From the NCBI GenBank assembly GCA_964423615.1, contig CAYRFQ010000007.1:120059-184058 (forward strand): 64,000 nt of DNA, written 5' to 3'. The notes below the pieces were generated by a model, which was not told where the DNA came from, did not search any database, and saw only the letters and a program-made list of their open reading frames with translations. Shown here piece after piece: positions 1-8,539 of the stretch. The position numbers were made by a program, and so were the translations under genes. Position 1 is the stretch's first letter; each line of letters begins with the position of its first letter. The stretch is from CAYRFQ01 sp964423615 (GTDB lineage: Bacteria; Planctomycetota; Planctomycetia; Gemmatales; Gemmataceae).

Positions 1-344
1 ACCATCGTCGAATGAGCGTCATGCCCGCACGCATGCATCACACCTTCGATCTGCGCTCGATAAGCTACCTGTTTCTCATCGTGGATATACAAGGCATCCA
101 TATCGCCACGCATGGCCACACGTAGAACGCCGTCGTATCCGGGCGCATCGGCGATGATCCCTCGCCTGGTGGAAGTCACCTTGTGCTTGACCGATGCACG
201 CTCAAGTTGCTCGGAGAGAAATTTCGTAGTCTTGTATTCCTGGCCACTCGGCTCCGGGTGAGCATGCAGGTGTCGGCGAACCTCTAGCAACTCCTCGGTA
301 ATTTTGTCAATATATCGATCGATCGCCTGGCCCCAGTCAGACAT
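1..344 (-). CDS. M20 family amidohydrolase/peptidase, N-terminal fragment
   Basis: The gene reads leftward from an ATG at 344 and runs off the left edge, so only about the first 114 residues are visible. The fragment has the RRHLHAHPE motif (about residues 23-31) and, at the cut end, HACGHDAHSTM, the metal-binding signature of the M20D group (N-acyl-amino-acid amidohydrolase, hippurate hydrolase, IAA-amino-acid hydrolase). A GDMDAL motif lies between them and would carry the metal-bridging aspartate. These enzymes hydrolyse N-acyl or aminoacyl amide bonds using two metal ions, usually in the cytoplasm. No signal peptide is seen. The substrate cannot be told from the fragment. It is divergent from the gene at 615. 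Family assignment is firm; the start is the first ATG that gives the conserved N-terminus. Confidence 0.88.
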   Translation of the reverse strand, partial: MSDWGQAIDRYIDKITEELLEVRRHLHAHPEPSGQEYKTTKFLSEQLERASVKHKVTSTRRGIIADAPGYDGVLRVAMRGDMDALYIHDEKQVAYRAQIEGVMHACGHDAHSTM

Positions 345-429
345 CTCTGTATCGTACTCCCAGTAAACTAGGACCCTGAAAGGGTCTCAAAAACAGGGTG
401 TTCCTCTGTGTTGTGGAATGTGGATTTGC

Positions 430-527
430 CCAGAAATCGTAGGTACACGCGGCTCGCGTGTACCTACGATTTCTGGACCGCAATTGAGTACCACGACAAG
501 CAAAGAAATCCAAAATCCAAGAGCACA
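430..527. repeat. Dispersed palindromic repeat, copy 1
   Basis: Positions 430-451 and 455-476 form a perfect 22-bp inverted repeat around a 3-base loop (GCT). The core TACACGCGGCTCGCGTGTA recurs at 5934-5952, and downstream blocks are also shared: TTCTGGACCGC, then ATCCAAAATCCA or TTCCAAAATCCA and a GAGCACAC/AGGCACAC end. It lies between divergent genes. No transposase is nearby. Confidence 0.7.
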
Positions 528-614
528 CCCAACACACAAAACGTTGTTATAATTGAGGTGATTGTACGATATCCCCAACGTCCACCCAATGGAAGAATCG
601 ACTGAGCCAAAAGA

Positions 615-1310
615 ATGACCGAAACACAATGGCTCGAATGCAACGTTCTCGAAGACGTTTCCTGGTTGTATAAGGAGAAACTCAGCGACCGCAAGTTGCG
701 TATCTTTGAGTGCGCATACGTGCGTCAGGTGTGGTCTGAGTTACCCGATAATGCCCTCCGCCAAGCCATAAAACCATGCGAAGAGTTTGCCGACGGCCTC
801 GCCAACTCAGAGGAACTTCTATCGCCTAGAAAGAACGCATACCAGACCTATCGTGGCATCGGTGACATCATTGCCGACCACGGCGCTTTGGCCATCAACG
901 ACCTTTGTAGAGCGACCCCCCAGTACCCAATGGGAGCGGGTTCCGCGGCCGGGATAACCACAGTCCTAACAGAAGTCATTTACATCCAAGACCAAAACTG
1001 GCACGTTGCTAGACAGACCGCCGATGAAATTCATTGTCGACTGTTCCGCGAGGTCGTCGGCAATCCTTTCCGAGAAATCCAGATCGCTCCTCGTTGGAAA
1101 ACCTCAACGGTCGTTTCTCCCACCAAGGCCACTCACGGGAATCGTTCGTTACCCATGGGAACACTCGATCCCACCCAGTTCGCCGTCCTTGCCGATGCCC
1201 TGGAGGAAGTCGGCTGCGACAACACCGACATCCTCACTCACTGCCGCGAACTGGACCGGGATCATGTCCGCGGCTGTTGGGTTCTGGACCTGCTCCTTGG
1301 CTACGAGTGA
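615..1310 (+). CDS. Gemmata-family conserved protein (MTExxWL...VRGCWVxDLLLG type)
   Basis: A 231-residue protein. I recognise the pattern from large paralogous families in Gemmata-like planctomycetes: an opening MTETQWLECN with SDRKLRIFECA soon after (about residues 25-35), EEFADGLA near 57, NPFREIQIAPRW near 150, a LADALEEVGC block near 195, and the end VRGCWVLDLLLG. The last block is shared with TIGR02996 repeat-companion proteins, one of which lies at the right edge of the window. The molecular function is unknown. There is no signal peptide or membrane segment. A perfect TATAAT lies at 548-553, about 60 bases upstream, but without a good -35. The ribosome site is weak. It is 46 bp upstream of the PSD1 gene, with no obvious functional link. 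Confidence 0.85.
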   Translation: MTETQWLECNVLEDVSWLYKEKLSDRKLRIFECAYVRQVWSELPDNALRQAIKPCEEFADGLANSEELLSPRKNAYQTYRGIGDIIADHGALAINDLCRATPQYPMGAGSAAGITTVLTEVIYIQDQNWHVARQTADEIHCRLFREVVGNPFREIQIAPRWKTSTVVSPTKATHGNRSLPMGTLDPTQFAVLADALEEVGCDNTDILTHCRELDRDHVRGCWVLDLLLGYE

Positions 1311-1356
1311 AATTGAGCCCACCCTCGCAAACTCGACCCTAACGTAGAGACGAAAC

Positions 1357-4300
1357 ATGCTCCGATACATCGCCTCCCCCTTATTACTTTCGCTCGCACT
1401 CTTGTTACTGGTCCAGACCACCAGCGCCGATCAGAATCGCAAGATAAGTTTCGCGCGAGACGTCCGGCCAATCCTCTCGAGCAAGTGTTTCTACTGTCAC
1501 GGGCCCGACGCAACCCATCGCAAAGCCCGCTTGCGTTTGGATACCGCTGAAAGCGCCATCAAACAACGCAAAGTCATTCGCCCAAAACACAGCGGACGAA
1601 GCGAACTGTACTATCGCTTAATTTCTGACGACGAATCCGACCAGATGCCACCGCCGGAGGCCAAGAAGTCACTCACCAAGGAAGAAATCCAAACCATCAA
1701 ACTGTGGATCGATCAAGGGTCCAAGTACGAAGGACACTGGGCATTCATCCCACCCAAAAAACCTTCCCTACCAAAGGTCAAAAACAACAACTGGATTCGC
1801 AACCCGATCGACCGCTTCGTTCTCGCTCAACTGGAAATGCTAGGCCTCCAGCCATCCCCCGAAGCCAACCGAAGAACTCTCATCCGACGCCTTTCGTTCG
1901 ACCTTACGGGCTTACCGCCGACACCCCAACAAGTGACTGCGTTCATCAACAACGAATCTCCCAGGGCCTACGAACAACTCGTCGACCAGTTACTGGAGTC
2001 GCCGCATTACGGCGAACGCATGGCCATGGTTTGGTTGGATGCCGCCAGGTACTCCGACACCGACGGATTCCAAATCGACCAGACGAGGACGAACTGGCCT
2101 TGGCGAGACTGGGTCGTTGACGCCTACAACAAAAACATGCCGTTCGATCGCTTCACGATCGAACAATACGCCGGGGACCTACTGCCCAAACCCTCGAAAG
2201 AAAGCATCGTTGCTACGTGTTTCCACCGAAACCACATGACCAACGGCGAGGGTGGTCGCGACCCGGAAGAATCCCGCGTTGACTACGTCATCGATCGCGT
2301 CAACACCATGGGAACCGTTTGGCTGGGCCTGACGCTCGGATGTTGTCAATGCCACAACCATCGTTTCGATCCCATCAGCCAAAAAGAGTACTACGAACTC
2401 ACGGCGTTCTTCAACAGCATCAACGAAGACGGTCGGGCCGGTGGCGGCGCCAAGCCGTTCCTCCAATACGTGTCTCCTCACGTTAACCCCGGCCTCCAGG
2501 ACAGCCAACAGTGGATGACCCAGAAGAAACGAGAAATGGAGAAAGTACGAAAAGCCGCCGAGAGAGAATTTCCAACCTGGCTCGCGAAACAAGCCTCCCG
2601 AATTCGCCAAAACAACCGACACTCGTCCTGGAGTAACTTCCAGGCTTCATCTCTACAAACCACACACGGCAGTAAACTCACCCAGGAAAAGAATGTCTTC
2701 TTGGTGAGTGGGCCAAATCCTCGCCACGACGATTACATCCTTGAGATTCGTCCATCCTTGGATCGAATCACCGGAATGCGACTCGACGTACTCCCGCACT
2801 CGACACACACGGCCAACGGCCTCTCACTCGCGAAGGACGGTCACATCATCTTGACCAACCTCAAAGTGAGCGTGAGGACTCGCGGGGACAAACAAATGCG
2901 GGAAGTAAAAGTTACTTCTGCCGTGGCAGATTATCAAGCCGCCCAAAGCGGCGCAAGGAGCTACGGACGTGTCACCGGCGTGTTGGACGATGATCCCCGA
3001 ACCGGCTGGTCCACCCTCGGTAGCAAACCCAACCAACCCCGAACGGCCGTCTTTGGTTTTGACGAACCTCTGGTCCTGCAACCAAATGAAACTCTTGTCG
3101 TCGAACTCCGCCACAGATCACTACGCGGTCAGAGCAACATTCGTCGTTTCCGACTTTCGTTCACCGACGAACGCGGGGCGGTCTTGAAACGAGTCGGTCC
3201 GTCACCACTCGAAGAACTCGCCCGCGTCGCAGGCAAGACCGAGAAGCTCAAGACGGCGGAAAAGAATCGATTGCTCGAACAATTCCTCGCCGACCATGCA
3301 GAACTGACGCACGCCAAGAAAGAATTCAACCAAGCTCGTGGACGATACCAAACTTACCAAAAGGCCAAAAACGCCGTGCGTGTGATGGTCTTGCAAGACC
3401 GAAAGCAACTACGGAAAACGCACCTACTCGAAAGAGGCGTTTGGAACAACAAGGGCGAGTTAGTGCAGTGGGCCGTCCCCGAAGTCCTTTCCTCCTGGCC
3501 AAAAGACGCCCCAAAGAACCGACTCGGCCTCGCAAAATGGTTAGTGTCTCGTGACAACCCGTTAACAGCCAGAGTCGCCATCAATCGCTACTGGCAAATG
3601 TATTTCGGAGCCGGCTTGGTACGAACTCCCGAGGACTTTGGCTCACAAGGGGAAATGCCCACTCATCCCGATTTGCTCGACTGGTTGGCCGTGGAGTTCA
3701 TGGAGAACCGGTGGAACGTCAAACACATTCAAAAACGCATCGTCACTAGCGCGACCTACCGACAGAGTTCGAACGTGTCTCCTGCCCTCCAGAAACGCGA
3801 CCCAGAGAACCGACTTCTCGCCCGCGCAAGTCGATTTCGGTTACCAAGCTGGATGATCCGCGATTCGGCATTACGAATCAGTGGCGTTCTCAACACACGA
3901 AGGGGCGGCCCACCAGTCTACCCCTACCAACCCGACGGCGTGTGGGCCGCTTCGACGATGGGGCGATTTCGCTACCAACACAGCGTCGGTTCCGACCTCT
4001 ATCGCCGCAGCATCTACACGTTTTGGCGTCGCAGCGTCGCTCCTACAGGATTGTTCGATGCGGCCAAACGTCGCGTCTGTCAAATTCGAGTGACACGCAC
4101 GAACACCCCTCTCCACGCACTCACTTTGATGAACGATACGACCTATGTGGAAGCAGCAAGAGTGCTGGCACAAACCGTGTTAACGCAAAACCCAAAGAAC
4201 TCGCTGAGTTCAAACATCATCACGATCTTCGAGAAGATCCTATCTCGCAAACCATCAACACGAGAATTAAAGATTCTCACCGCTCAGTTCGAAAAAGCCA

Positions 4301-4455
4301 AGGGGTTCTACCAGACCAACACCAAACAGGCCAAGGATCTCTTGCGACACGGCGCGACCAAGATTCCTCTCTCGGTCAATCGATCTAAATTAGCCGCCTA
4401 CACAATCGTCGCAATGACCGCGTTCAATCTCGACGAAGCCATCACGCGGGAGTAA
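1357..4455 (+). CDS. PSD1 / DUF1549-DUF1553 planctomycete cytochrome c-like secreted protein
   Basis: A 1,032-residue exported protein. A signal peptide covers about residues 1-24. A haem c site CFYCH is at 44-48, followed by RKARLRLD, which marks the planctomycete cytochrome C (PSC1) domain. The DUF1549 (PSD1) region follows with NPIDRFVLAQLE and LSFDLTGLPPTP near 145-190. A second CxxCH is at 329-333 in a FDPISQKEYYELTAFF context. A sugar-binding-like middle part leads to the DUF1553 block (NRYWQMYFGAGLV, near 735) and a C-terminal region with SRFRLPSWMIRDSAL. These proteins are abundant in planctomycetes and act in the periplasm, where a role in polymer breakdown is suspected but unproven. 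The usual DUF1501 partner gene does not follow; the next gene is an unrelated hydrolase. Confidence 0.93.
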   Translation: MLRYIASPLLLSLALLLLVQTTSADQNRKISFARDVRPILSSKCFYCHGPDATHRKARLRLDTAESAIKQRKVIRPKHSGRSELYYRLISDDESDQMPPPEAKKSLTKEEIQTIKLWIDQGSKYEGHWAFIPPKKPSLPKVKNNNWIRNPIDRFVLAQLEMLGLQPSPEANRRTLIRRLSFDLTGLPPTPQQVTAFINNESPRAYEQLVDQLLESPHYGERMAMVWLDAARYSDTDGFQIDQTRTNWPWRDWVVDAYNKNMPFDRFTIEQYAGDLLPKPSKESIVATCFHRNHMTNGEGGRDPEESRVDYVIDRVNTMGTVWLGLTLGCCQCHNHRFDPISQKEYYELTAFFNSINEDGRAGGGAKPFLQYVSPHVNPGLQDSQQWMTQKKREMEKVRKAAEREFPTWLAKQASRIRQNNRHSSWSNFQASSLQTTHGSKLTQEKNVFLVSGPNPRHDDYILEIRPSLDRITGMRLDVLPHSTHTANGLSLAKDGHIILTNLKVSVRTRGDKQMREVKVTSAVADYQAAQSGARSYGRVTGVLDDDPRTGWSTLGSKPNQPRTAVFGFDEPLVLQPNETLVVELRHRSLRGQSNIRRFRLSFTDERGAVLKRVGPSPLEELARVAGKTEKLKTAEKNRLLEQFLADHAELTHAKKEFNQARGRYQTYQKAKNAVRVMVLQDRKQLRKTHLLERGVWNNKGELVQWAVPEVLSSWPKDAPKNRLGLAKWLVSRDNPLTARVAINRYWQMYFGAGLVRTPEDFGSQGEMPTHPDLLDWLAVEFMENRWNVKHIQKRIVTSATYRQSSNVSPALQKRDPENRLLARASRFRLPSWMIRDSALRISGVLNTRRGGPPVYPYQPDGVWAASTMGRFRYQHSVGSDLYRRSIYTFWRRSVAPTGLFDAAKRRVCQIRVTRTNTPLHALTLMNDTTYVEAARVLAQTVLTQNPKNSLSSNIITIFEKILSRKPSTRELKILTAQFEKAKGFYQTNTKQAKDLLRHGATKIPLSVNRSKLAAYTIVAMTAFNLDEAITRE

Positions 4456-4539
4456 TGGATTTCGACCTTGTGGGGCCAAGCCTGCAAGGTCCTTCGAACG
4501 CTTCCCGATCGTGCAGGCTACACGTTTCTCATTTTCAAA

Positions 4540-4612
4540 GTCCCTCGCCTCGCTTGCGGGGAGAAGGCCCCCAACCCGAGCGAAGCGGGAATCATAGCGA
4601 GCGAAGCGGGGA
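4540..4612. repeat. Dispersed GAGCGAAGCGGG repeat, copy A
   Basis: This intergenic stretch holds CTTGCGGGGAGAAGGCCCC, then AACCCGAGCGAAGCGGGAA and ATAGCGAGCGAAGCGGG. The same block recurs at 14096-14160 and 16531-16620. It is non-coding, with iterated (GC)GAGCGAAGCGG units. No flanking duplication or transposase was seen. Confidence 0.75.
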
Positions 4613-4729
4613 ACTCTTAGGCTGAGGCCAAACACGAGCGAAGCAAAGAACACGCTGGTCTGAGGCGTTTGAAGACTGCCAACCATACCCAACTCAAATA
4701 GAACCGCTCTGGCATCCGGATTCGTACGC

Positions 4730-5725
4730 ATGAATGAATTTCGCCCCATCCCTTTCCTTGGCAATCCGCACGTACAAACCCTCCTCGGGACCGTGCTCCC
4801 AGAACCACAAATAGCCTGGCCAACCACAGAATGGATCGTCCCTCTCCCCGACGGCGATCATGTCATTATTTATGACAACCGCCCCTACGGATGGGTCAAC
4901 GGAACACCAATCGTGGTCATACTCCACGGCCTCGGTGGCTCGCACCAATCGAATTACTGTGTTCGTACTGCCAAACAACTACTGCCTCACGGGTATCGTG
5001 TGGTCCGCATGGACATGCGTGGTGGCGGTCGTGGAATCTATTTCGCCCGTCGAATCTATAACGCGGGGTTGACAAGCGACATTCACTTCCTACTCGACCA
5101 ATTCTTGAGAGAATCGCCCAAGTCACCTGTCGTCCTTGTAGGATTCTCCCTTGGCGGTAACGTCGCCGCCAAAACCGTCGGAGAGATGTCACATAAGCCA
5201 CACCCCAACGTGACAGCCTTGGTCGCCGCAAACGCCCCCATCGACCTGGCCGCCTGCTCAGCCTTGCTCGGCAAGCGGGAGAACAAATTCTATGACGATT
5301 ACTTTGGCAAGGTGCTTCTCTCCCACGTCACCCGTCACCAGAAACTATTCCCAGACCTTCCGCCCGTCCGATTCCCGAAACAACTCTCGCTCAAGGCCTT
5401 CGACGATGTCTACACCGCTCCGCGCGGTGGCTACGCGAACGCCGAAGACTACTATCAACGGAGTTCGGCTTTTCCTCTCATCGAACACATCCCAGTACCC
5501 ACATTGCTGGTGACTGCCCGAGACGACCCCTTCATCGACGTCCATGCCTATGAGGCCCTCTCTCCGAGGCCCACTCTCAATGTCCGCATCACGGAAAAAG
5601 GAGGGCACCTTGGATTTCTGGGGTTCAACGGAAAATGGGGGTATCGATGGCTCGAACCACAAATCGTTGAATGGATTCGAACCACAGTCCCGCCAACGCA
5701 CTATTCCTCATTACAAAATGGGTAA
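4730..5725 (+). CDS. YheT/EMB8-like alpha/beta hydrolase
   Basis: A 331-residue cytoplasmic alpha/beta hydrolase of the COG0429 (YheT) type. The N-terminus has NPHVQTLLGTVLP, typical of the family, followed by an HGLGGSHQSNY oxyanion segment near residue 65. The nucleophile elbow is GFSLGG with Ser140. The acid is in RDDPF (Asp265 or Asp266) and the base is His293 in KGGHLGF, so the triad is complete. Members are thought to be esterases, but the physiological substrate is not known. It stands alone, 274 bp downstream of the PSD1 gene, with repeat copy A in between. The ribosome site before the ATG is weak, but the conserved start FLGNPHVQT supports this start. Confidence 0.9.
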   Translation: MNEFRPIPFLGNPHVQTLLGTVLPEPQIAWPTTEWIVPLPDGDHVIIYDNRPYGWVNGTPIVVILHGLGGSHQSNYCVRTAKQLLPHGYRVVRMDMRGGGRGIYFARRIYNAGLTSDIHFLLDQFLRESPKSPVVLVGFSLGGNVAAKTVGEMSHKPHPNVTALVAANAPIDLAACSALLGKRENKFYDDYFGKVLLSHVTRHQKLFPDLPPVRFPKQLSLKAFDDVYTAPRGGYANAEDYYQRSSAFPLIEHIPVPTLLVTARDDPFIDVHAYEALSPRPTLNVRITEKGGHLGFLGFNGKWGYRWLEPQIVEWIRTTVPPTHYSSLQNG

Positions 5726-5930
5726 ACTCGAAATGGCCTCCACACTGCAGTTCACGCAACTTCTCACAAACTCGCTCTATTCCCCGTATCACTCTCAAAC
5801 AGGATTGGATATTCCTCTCGGTTCTGAAATCTGAATTGACCGTGAAATCAGAAGTCCCAGCAAGAGGCGTGTACTTTCCTTCTCTGCCGTATTTCCACAC
5901 ACTTCCCTCAAAGATCTCCTTCTCTACCGT

Positions 5931-6032
5931 AAGTACACGCGGCTCGCGTGTACTTTTTCTGGACCGCGCTTGAATCCACACAACCCGCGTCGAACTACGA
6001 ATAACATAGGATTCCAAAATCCAGAGGCACAC
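5931..6032. repeat. Dispersed palindromic repeat, copy 2
   Basis: This copy shares with copy 1 (430-527) the hairpin core (arms 5931-5941 and 5945-5955, loop GCT), the TTCTGGACCGC block after it and the TTCCAAAATCCAGAGGCACAC end. The stem is 11 bp here against 22 bp in copy 1. The downstream end lies just before the promoter of the methyltransferase gene. Confidence 0.7.
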
Positions 6033-6049
6033 TCCTGAGTTAACCCGAA

Positions 6050-6078
6050 TTGACCCACTAGCGATGTCGCTGTATAGT
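6050..6078 (+). promoter_or_regulatory. Sigma-70-type promoter of the methyltransferase gene
   Basis: TTGACC at 6050-6055 and TATAGT at 6073-6078 are separated by 17 bp. They lie 33 bp upstream of the start codon at 6112. A strong ribosome site, GAGAGGAGG, follows at about 6095-6103. Confidence 0.6.
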
Positions 6079-6111
6079 CCTCGCACAAGGAACAGAGAGG
6101 AGGCTTGATCC

Positions 6112-7080
6112 ATGGATAAGACCGGAATATCAGGAATTGGAGCGACCGTCGAGAGGCCCCCTCACATCGAGTGGGAAGAGACGAACTGTTTGCTATGTGG
6201 CAGCGAGAAGTGGAAGCCAATCATCGAAGCCCCAGACCGCACACCGGGCCTTGGCGGAGTGGTGTTTTGCGTCGTGCAATGCCAAGAATGCGGTCTGTGT
6301 TACACCAACCCAAGACCCAACGATAAAACCTTGGGCCAGTTCTACCCTGTGACCTATTCCCCACACAAACCCTTTCGGCCTGCACAGACTAAGCGGCAAT
6401 CTCGTCGATATTCCTCTTTGCTAAAATGGCTGGACAACGACCAACCCAATACGCAGGAAAAAGCGTATCGAGGTCGACTCCTTGACTTCGGCTGTGGTAG
6501 CGGGTTATTCCTCAAGCGGATGCGTGGGCTCGGTTGGGATGTGATGGGCGTCGACATCTCACAGGACACTGTCTTTCGCCTGAAACACGATCTCGACATC
6601 CCTGCTGTGGTGGGGACGTTACCGCACCCAGATCTCAAACCAGGTACATTCGACGTCGTAACGATGTGGCAAGCTCTGGAACACGTCCCCTGGCCACGTC
6701 AGATTCTGGAAGCGGCCAAGGATTTACTCGTTCCTGGCGGGAAACTGGTGATAGCCGTACCCAATATCGCGAGTCTGCCGTTCAAGTGGTTCCAGAAGGC
6801 GTGGTTCGCTTTGGAACTCCCGAGGCACCTGACTCACTTCACTCCGGAGACCCTCCAACGAATGATCGAAAGTTGCGGCTTACAAAATGGCCCACTCAAG
6901 ATGATTCGTCATAGTAACTGGCTTCGACTCTCTGCTGGCCTTGCCAATAAACACTTGCAATGGTCTCTGAAATATCGACTTCTCCAGACCAAGATACCAT
7001 CGAGTCTCGTTTCCTGGTACAGCTACCTGACCAAACAAACCGATTGCATGATGACGATGGCCGTGAAACCAACAAACTAA
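6112..7080 (+). CDS. Class I SAM-dependent methyltransferase with N-terminal Cys-rich motif
   Basis: A 322-residue protein. The N-terminus has CLLCGS (about residues 24-29) and CQECGLCYTNPRP (about 55-67), a likely zinc-binding knuckle found in sugar or polysaccharide methyltransferases. The SAM-binding motif is LLDFGCGSGLF near residue 125, followed by acidic GVDIS, and VVTMWQALEHVPWP is motif IV near 185. The C-terminal part has FKWFQKAWFALELPRHLTHFTP, as in Methyltransf_23 proteins. The good promoter and ribosome site fix the start. Its place next to ugd, an SDR reductase and rfbB, which read the other way, suggests it methylates a sugar of a surface polysaccharide; that is inference. The precise substrate is unknown. 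Confidence 0.85.
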   Translation: MDKTGISGIGATVERPPHIEWEETNCLLCGSEKWKPIIEAPDRTPGLGGVVFCVVQCQECGLCYTNPRPNDKTLGQFYPVTYSPHKPFRPAQTKRQSRRYSSLLKWLDNDQPNTQEKAYRGRLLDFGCGSGLFLKRMRGLGWDVMGVDISQDTVFRLKHDLDIPAVVGTLPHPDLKPGTFDVVTMWQALEHVPWPRQILEAAKDLLVPGGKLVIAVPNIASLPFKWFQKAWFALELPRHLTHFTPETLQRMIESCGLQNGPLKMIRHSNWLRLSAGLANKHLQWSLKYRLLQTKIPSSLVSWYSYLTKQTDCMMTMAVKPTN

Positions 7081-7174
7081 CCCAAGAAAAGATTCGGAAC
7101 GTAAAGGGTGTGACCAGCGTCATCGCAAGCGAGAACGCAGGGACACCCTCCTCCAACCCAACTCGTATACCCCA

Positions 7175-8491
7175 TCACTGAGCCACTCCGCCGTTCAGCC
7201 CAATTCCGTAATACGTGAACCCATTCTCTGTCATCAACTCGGGCGAGTACAAATTGCGACCGTCGAAGACCACCGGTTCTTTCAAAAGCTCTTTCAATCG
7301 ATCAAAATCGGGATGGCGAAATTCCTGCCACTCGGTCACGATCACTAGCCCTTCCGCACCGTCGACAGCTTCATATGGTCGTTGGCAATAAACAAGTTTA
7401 TCCCCGTAAATCGTTTTGATATTGTTCATGGCTTCCGGGTCGTGGACTTGCAGCTTCACACCCTCCGCGAGCATCGCGTCCAACAACACCAGCGAGGGAG
7501 CCTCACGAATATCATCCGTTTTCGGTTTGAACGACAACCCCCAAACTCCCAACGTACGGCCTGCCAGTGAGTCGCCGTAATGCTTGCGGATCTTTTTCGG
7601 GAGCACTTGTTTTTGGTGGGCGTTGACTTCGTCGACGGCTTCCGTCAACCGCGCCGGCAACCCAAGGTCGCGGGCCATCGCCATCAGCGCCTGCACGTCT
7701 TTGGGAAAACACGAACCGCCCCACCCTGCTCCCGGAAAAAGAAATTGAAAACCGATGCGAGCGTCGTGACCGATGCCTCGCCGAACGTCGTTGATGTCGG
7801 CCTCCATCCGCTCACACAAGTTCGCCATCTCGTTAATGAAACTGATCTTCGTGGCCAACATCGCGTTCGCCACATACTTCGTCATTTCCGCACTCTCGGG
7901 TTTCATAACCAGGAACGGATGTTCCGTCCGAAGGAACGGCGCATACAAGCGTCGCAAAACCTCGGCAACCTCTTGCCGACGCACTCCAACAACCACTCGA
8001 TCGGGCTTCATAAAATCATCCAGAGCCGTTCCTTCCTTGAGAAACTCCGGGTTGTTGGCCACATCAAATGGGACAGTCGTTCGCGACGACATCCGTTGCG
8101 TCAACTCTCGGTTCGTCCCGACTGGAACGGTACTCTTCAAGACCACGATTGTAGCCCCGCTGAGCGACTCCGTGATGGCGTCCCCCACTCTCCATATATT
8201 CGTAAGGTCAGCCCGCCCATCATCACTTTGGGGCGTCCCCACGGCGATGAAGACTACCTCGGCCTCAGCAACGCCCTCGGCCAAATTGGTCGTGAATCGC
8301 AAACGGTTGTCCCGTCGATTGCGGGTCACCAGTTCCAACAATCCCGGCTCATAAATCGGAATGTCACCACCTTCCAACGTCGCAATCTTCGTCGCATCTT
8401 TGTCAATCCCGACAACATCGTTCCCGCTCTCGGCGAAACACGTCGCCGTAACTAATCCGACGTAACCAGTGCCAATGACAGCAATTTTCAC
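7175..8491 (-). CDS. ugd: UDP-glucose 6-dehydrogenase (UGDH family)
   Basis: A 438-residue enzyme, the usual length for the family. It oxidises UDP-glucose to UDP-glucuronate with two NAD+. The Rossmann motif GTGYVG is at residues 7-12, IYEPGL near 50, the middle helix has KYVANAMLATKISFINE near 205, and the catalytic cysteine is Cys261 in GGSCFPKDV. The C-terminal NAD-binding part has LGVWGLSFKPKTDDIREAP. GDP-mannose dehydrogenase is an alternative, since the family is hard to split by eye. It precedes two more nucleotide-sugar genes on the same strand (the SDR at 8540 and rfbB at 9560), with 48 bp to the SDR gene, so a polysaccharide-precursor operon read from rfbB toward ugd is likely. Confidence 0.93.
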   Translation of the reverse strand: MKIAVIGTGYVGLVTATCFAESGNDVVGIDKDATKIATLEGGDIPIYEPGLLELVTRNRRDNRLRFTTNLAEGVAEAEVVFIAVGTPQSDDGRADLTNIWRVGDAITESLSGATIVVLKSTVPVGTNRELTQRMSSRTTVPFDVANNPEFLKEGTALDDFMKPDRVVVGVRRQEVAEVLRRLYAPFLRTEHPFLVMKPESAEMTKYVANAMLATKISFINEMANLCERMEADINDVRRGIGHDARIGFQFLFPGAGWGGSCFPKDVQALMAMARDLGLPARLTEAVDEVNAHQKQVLPKKIRKHYGDSLAGRTLGVWGLSFKPKTDDIREAPSLVLLDAMLAEGVKLQVHDPEAMNNIKTIYGDKLVYCQRPYEAVDGAEGLVIVTEWQEFRHPDFDRLKELLKEPVVFDGRNLYSPELMTENGFTYYGIGLNGGVAQ

Positions 8492-8539
8492 AACGACGAC
8501 TCCTGTTGGATGCTGAGTTCGTTGGCCTTCAAAGGGAGG

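Noticed and set aside
7580..8455. Plus-strand open frame opposite ugd
   Set aside because: Shadow frame; the minus-strand product is a full-length UDP-glucose dehydrogenase.
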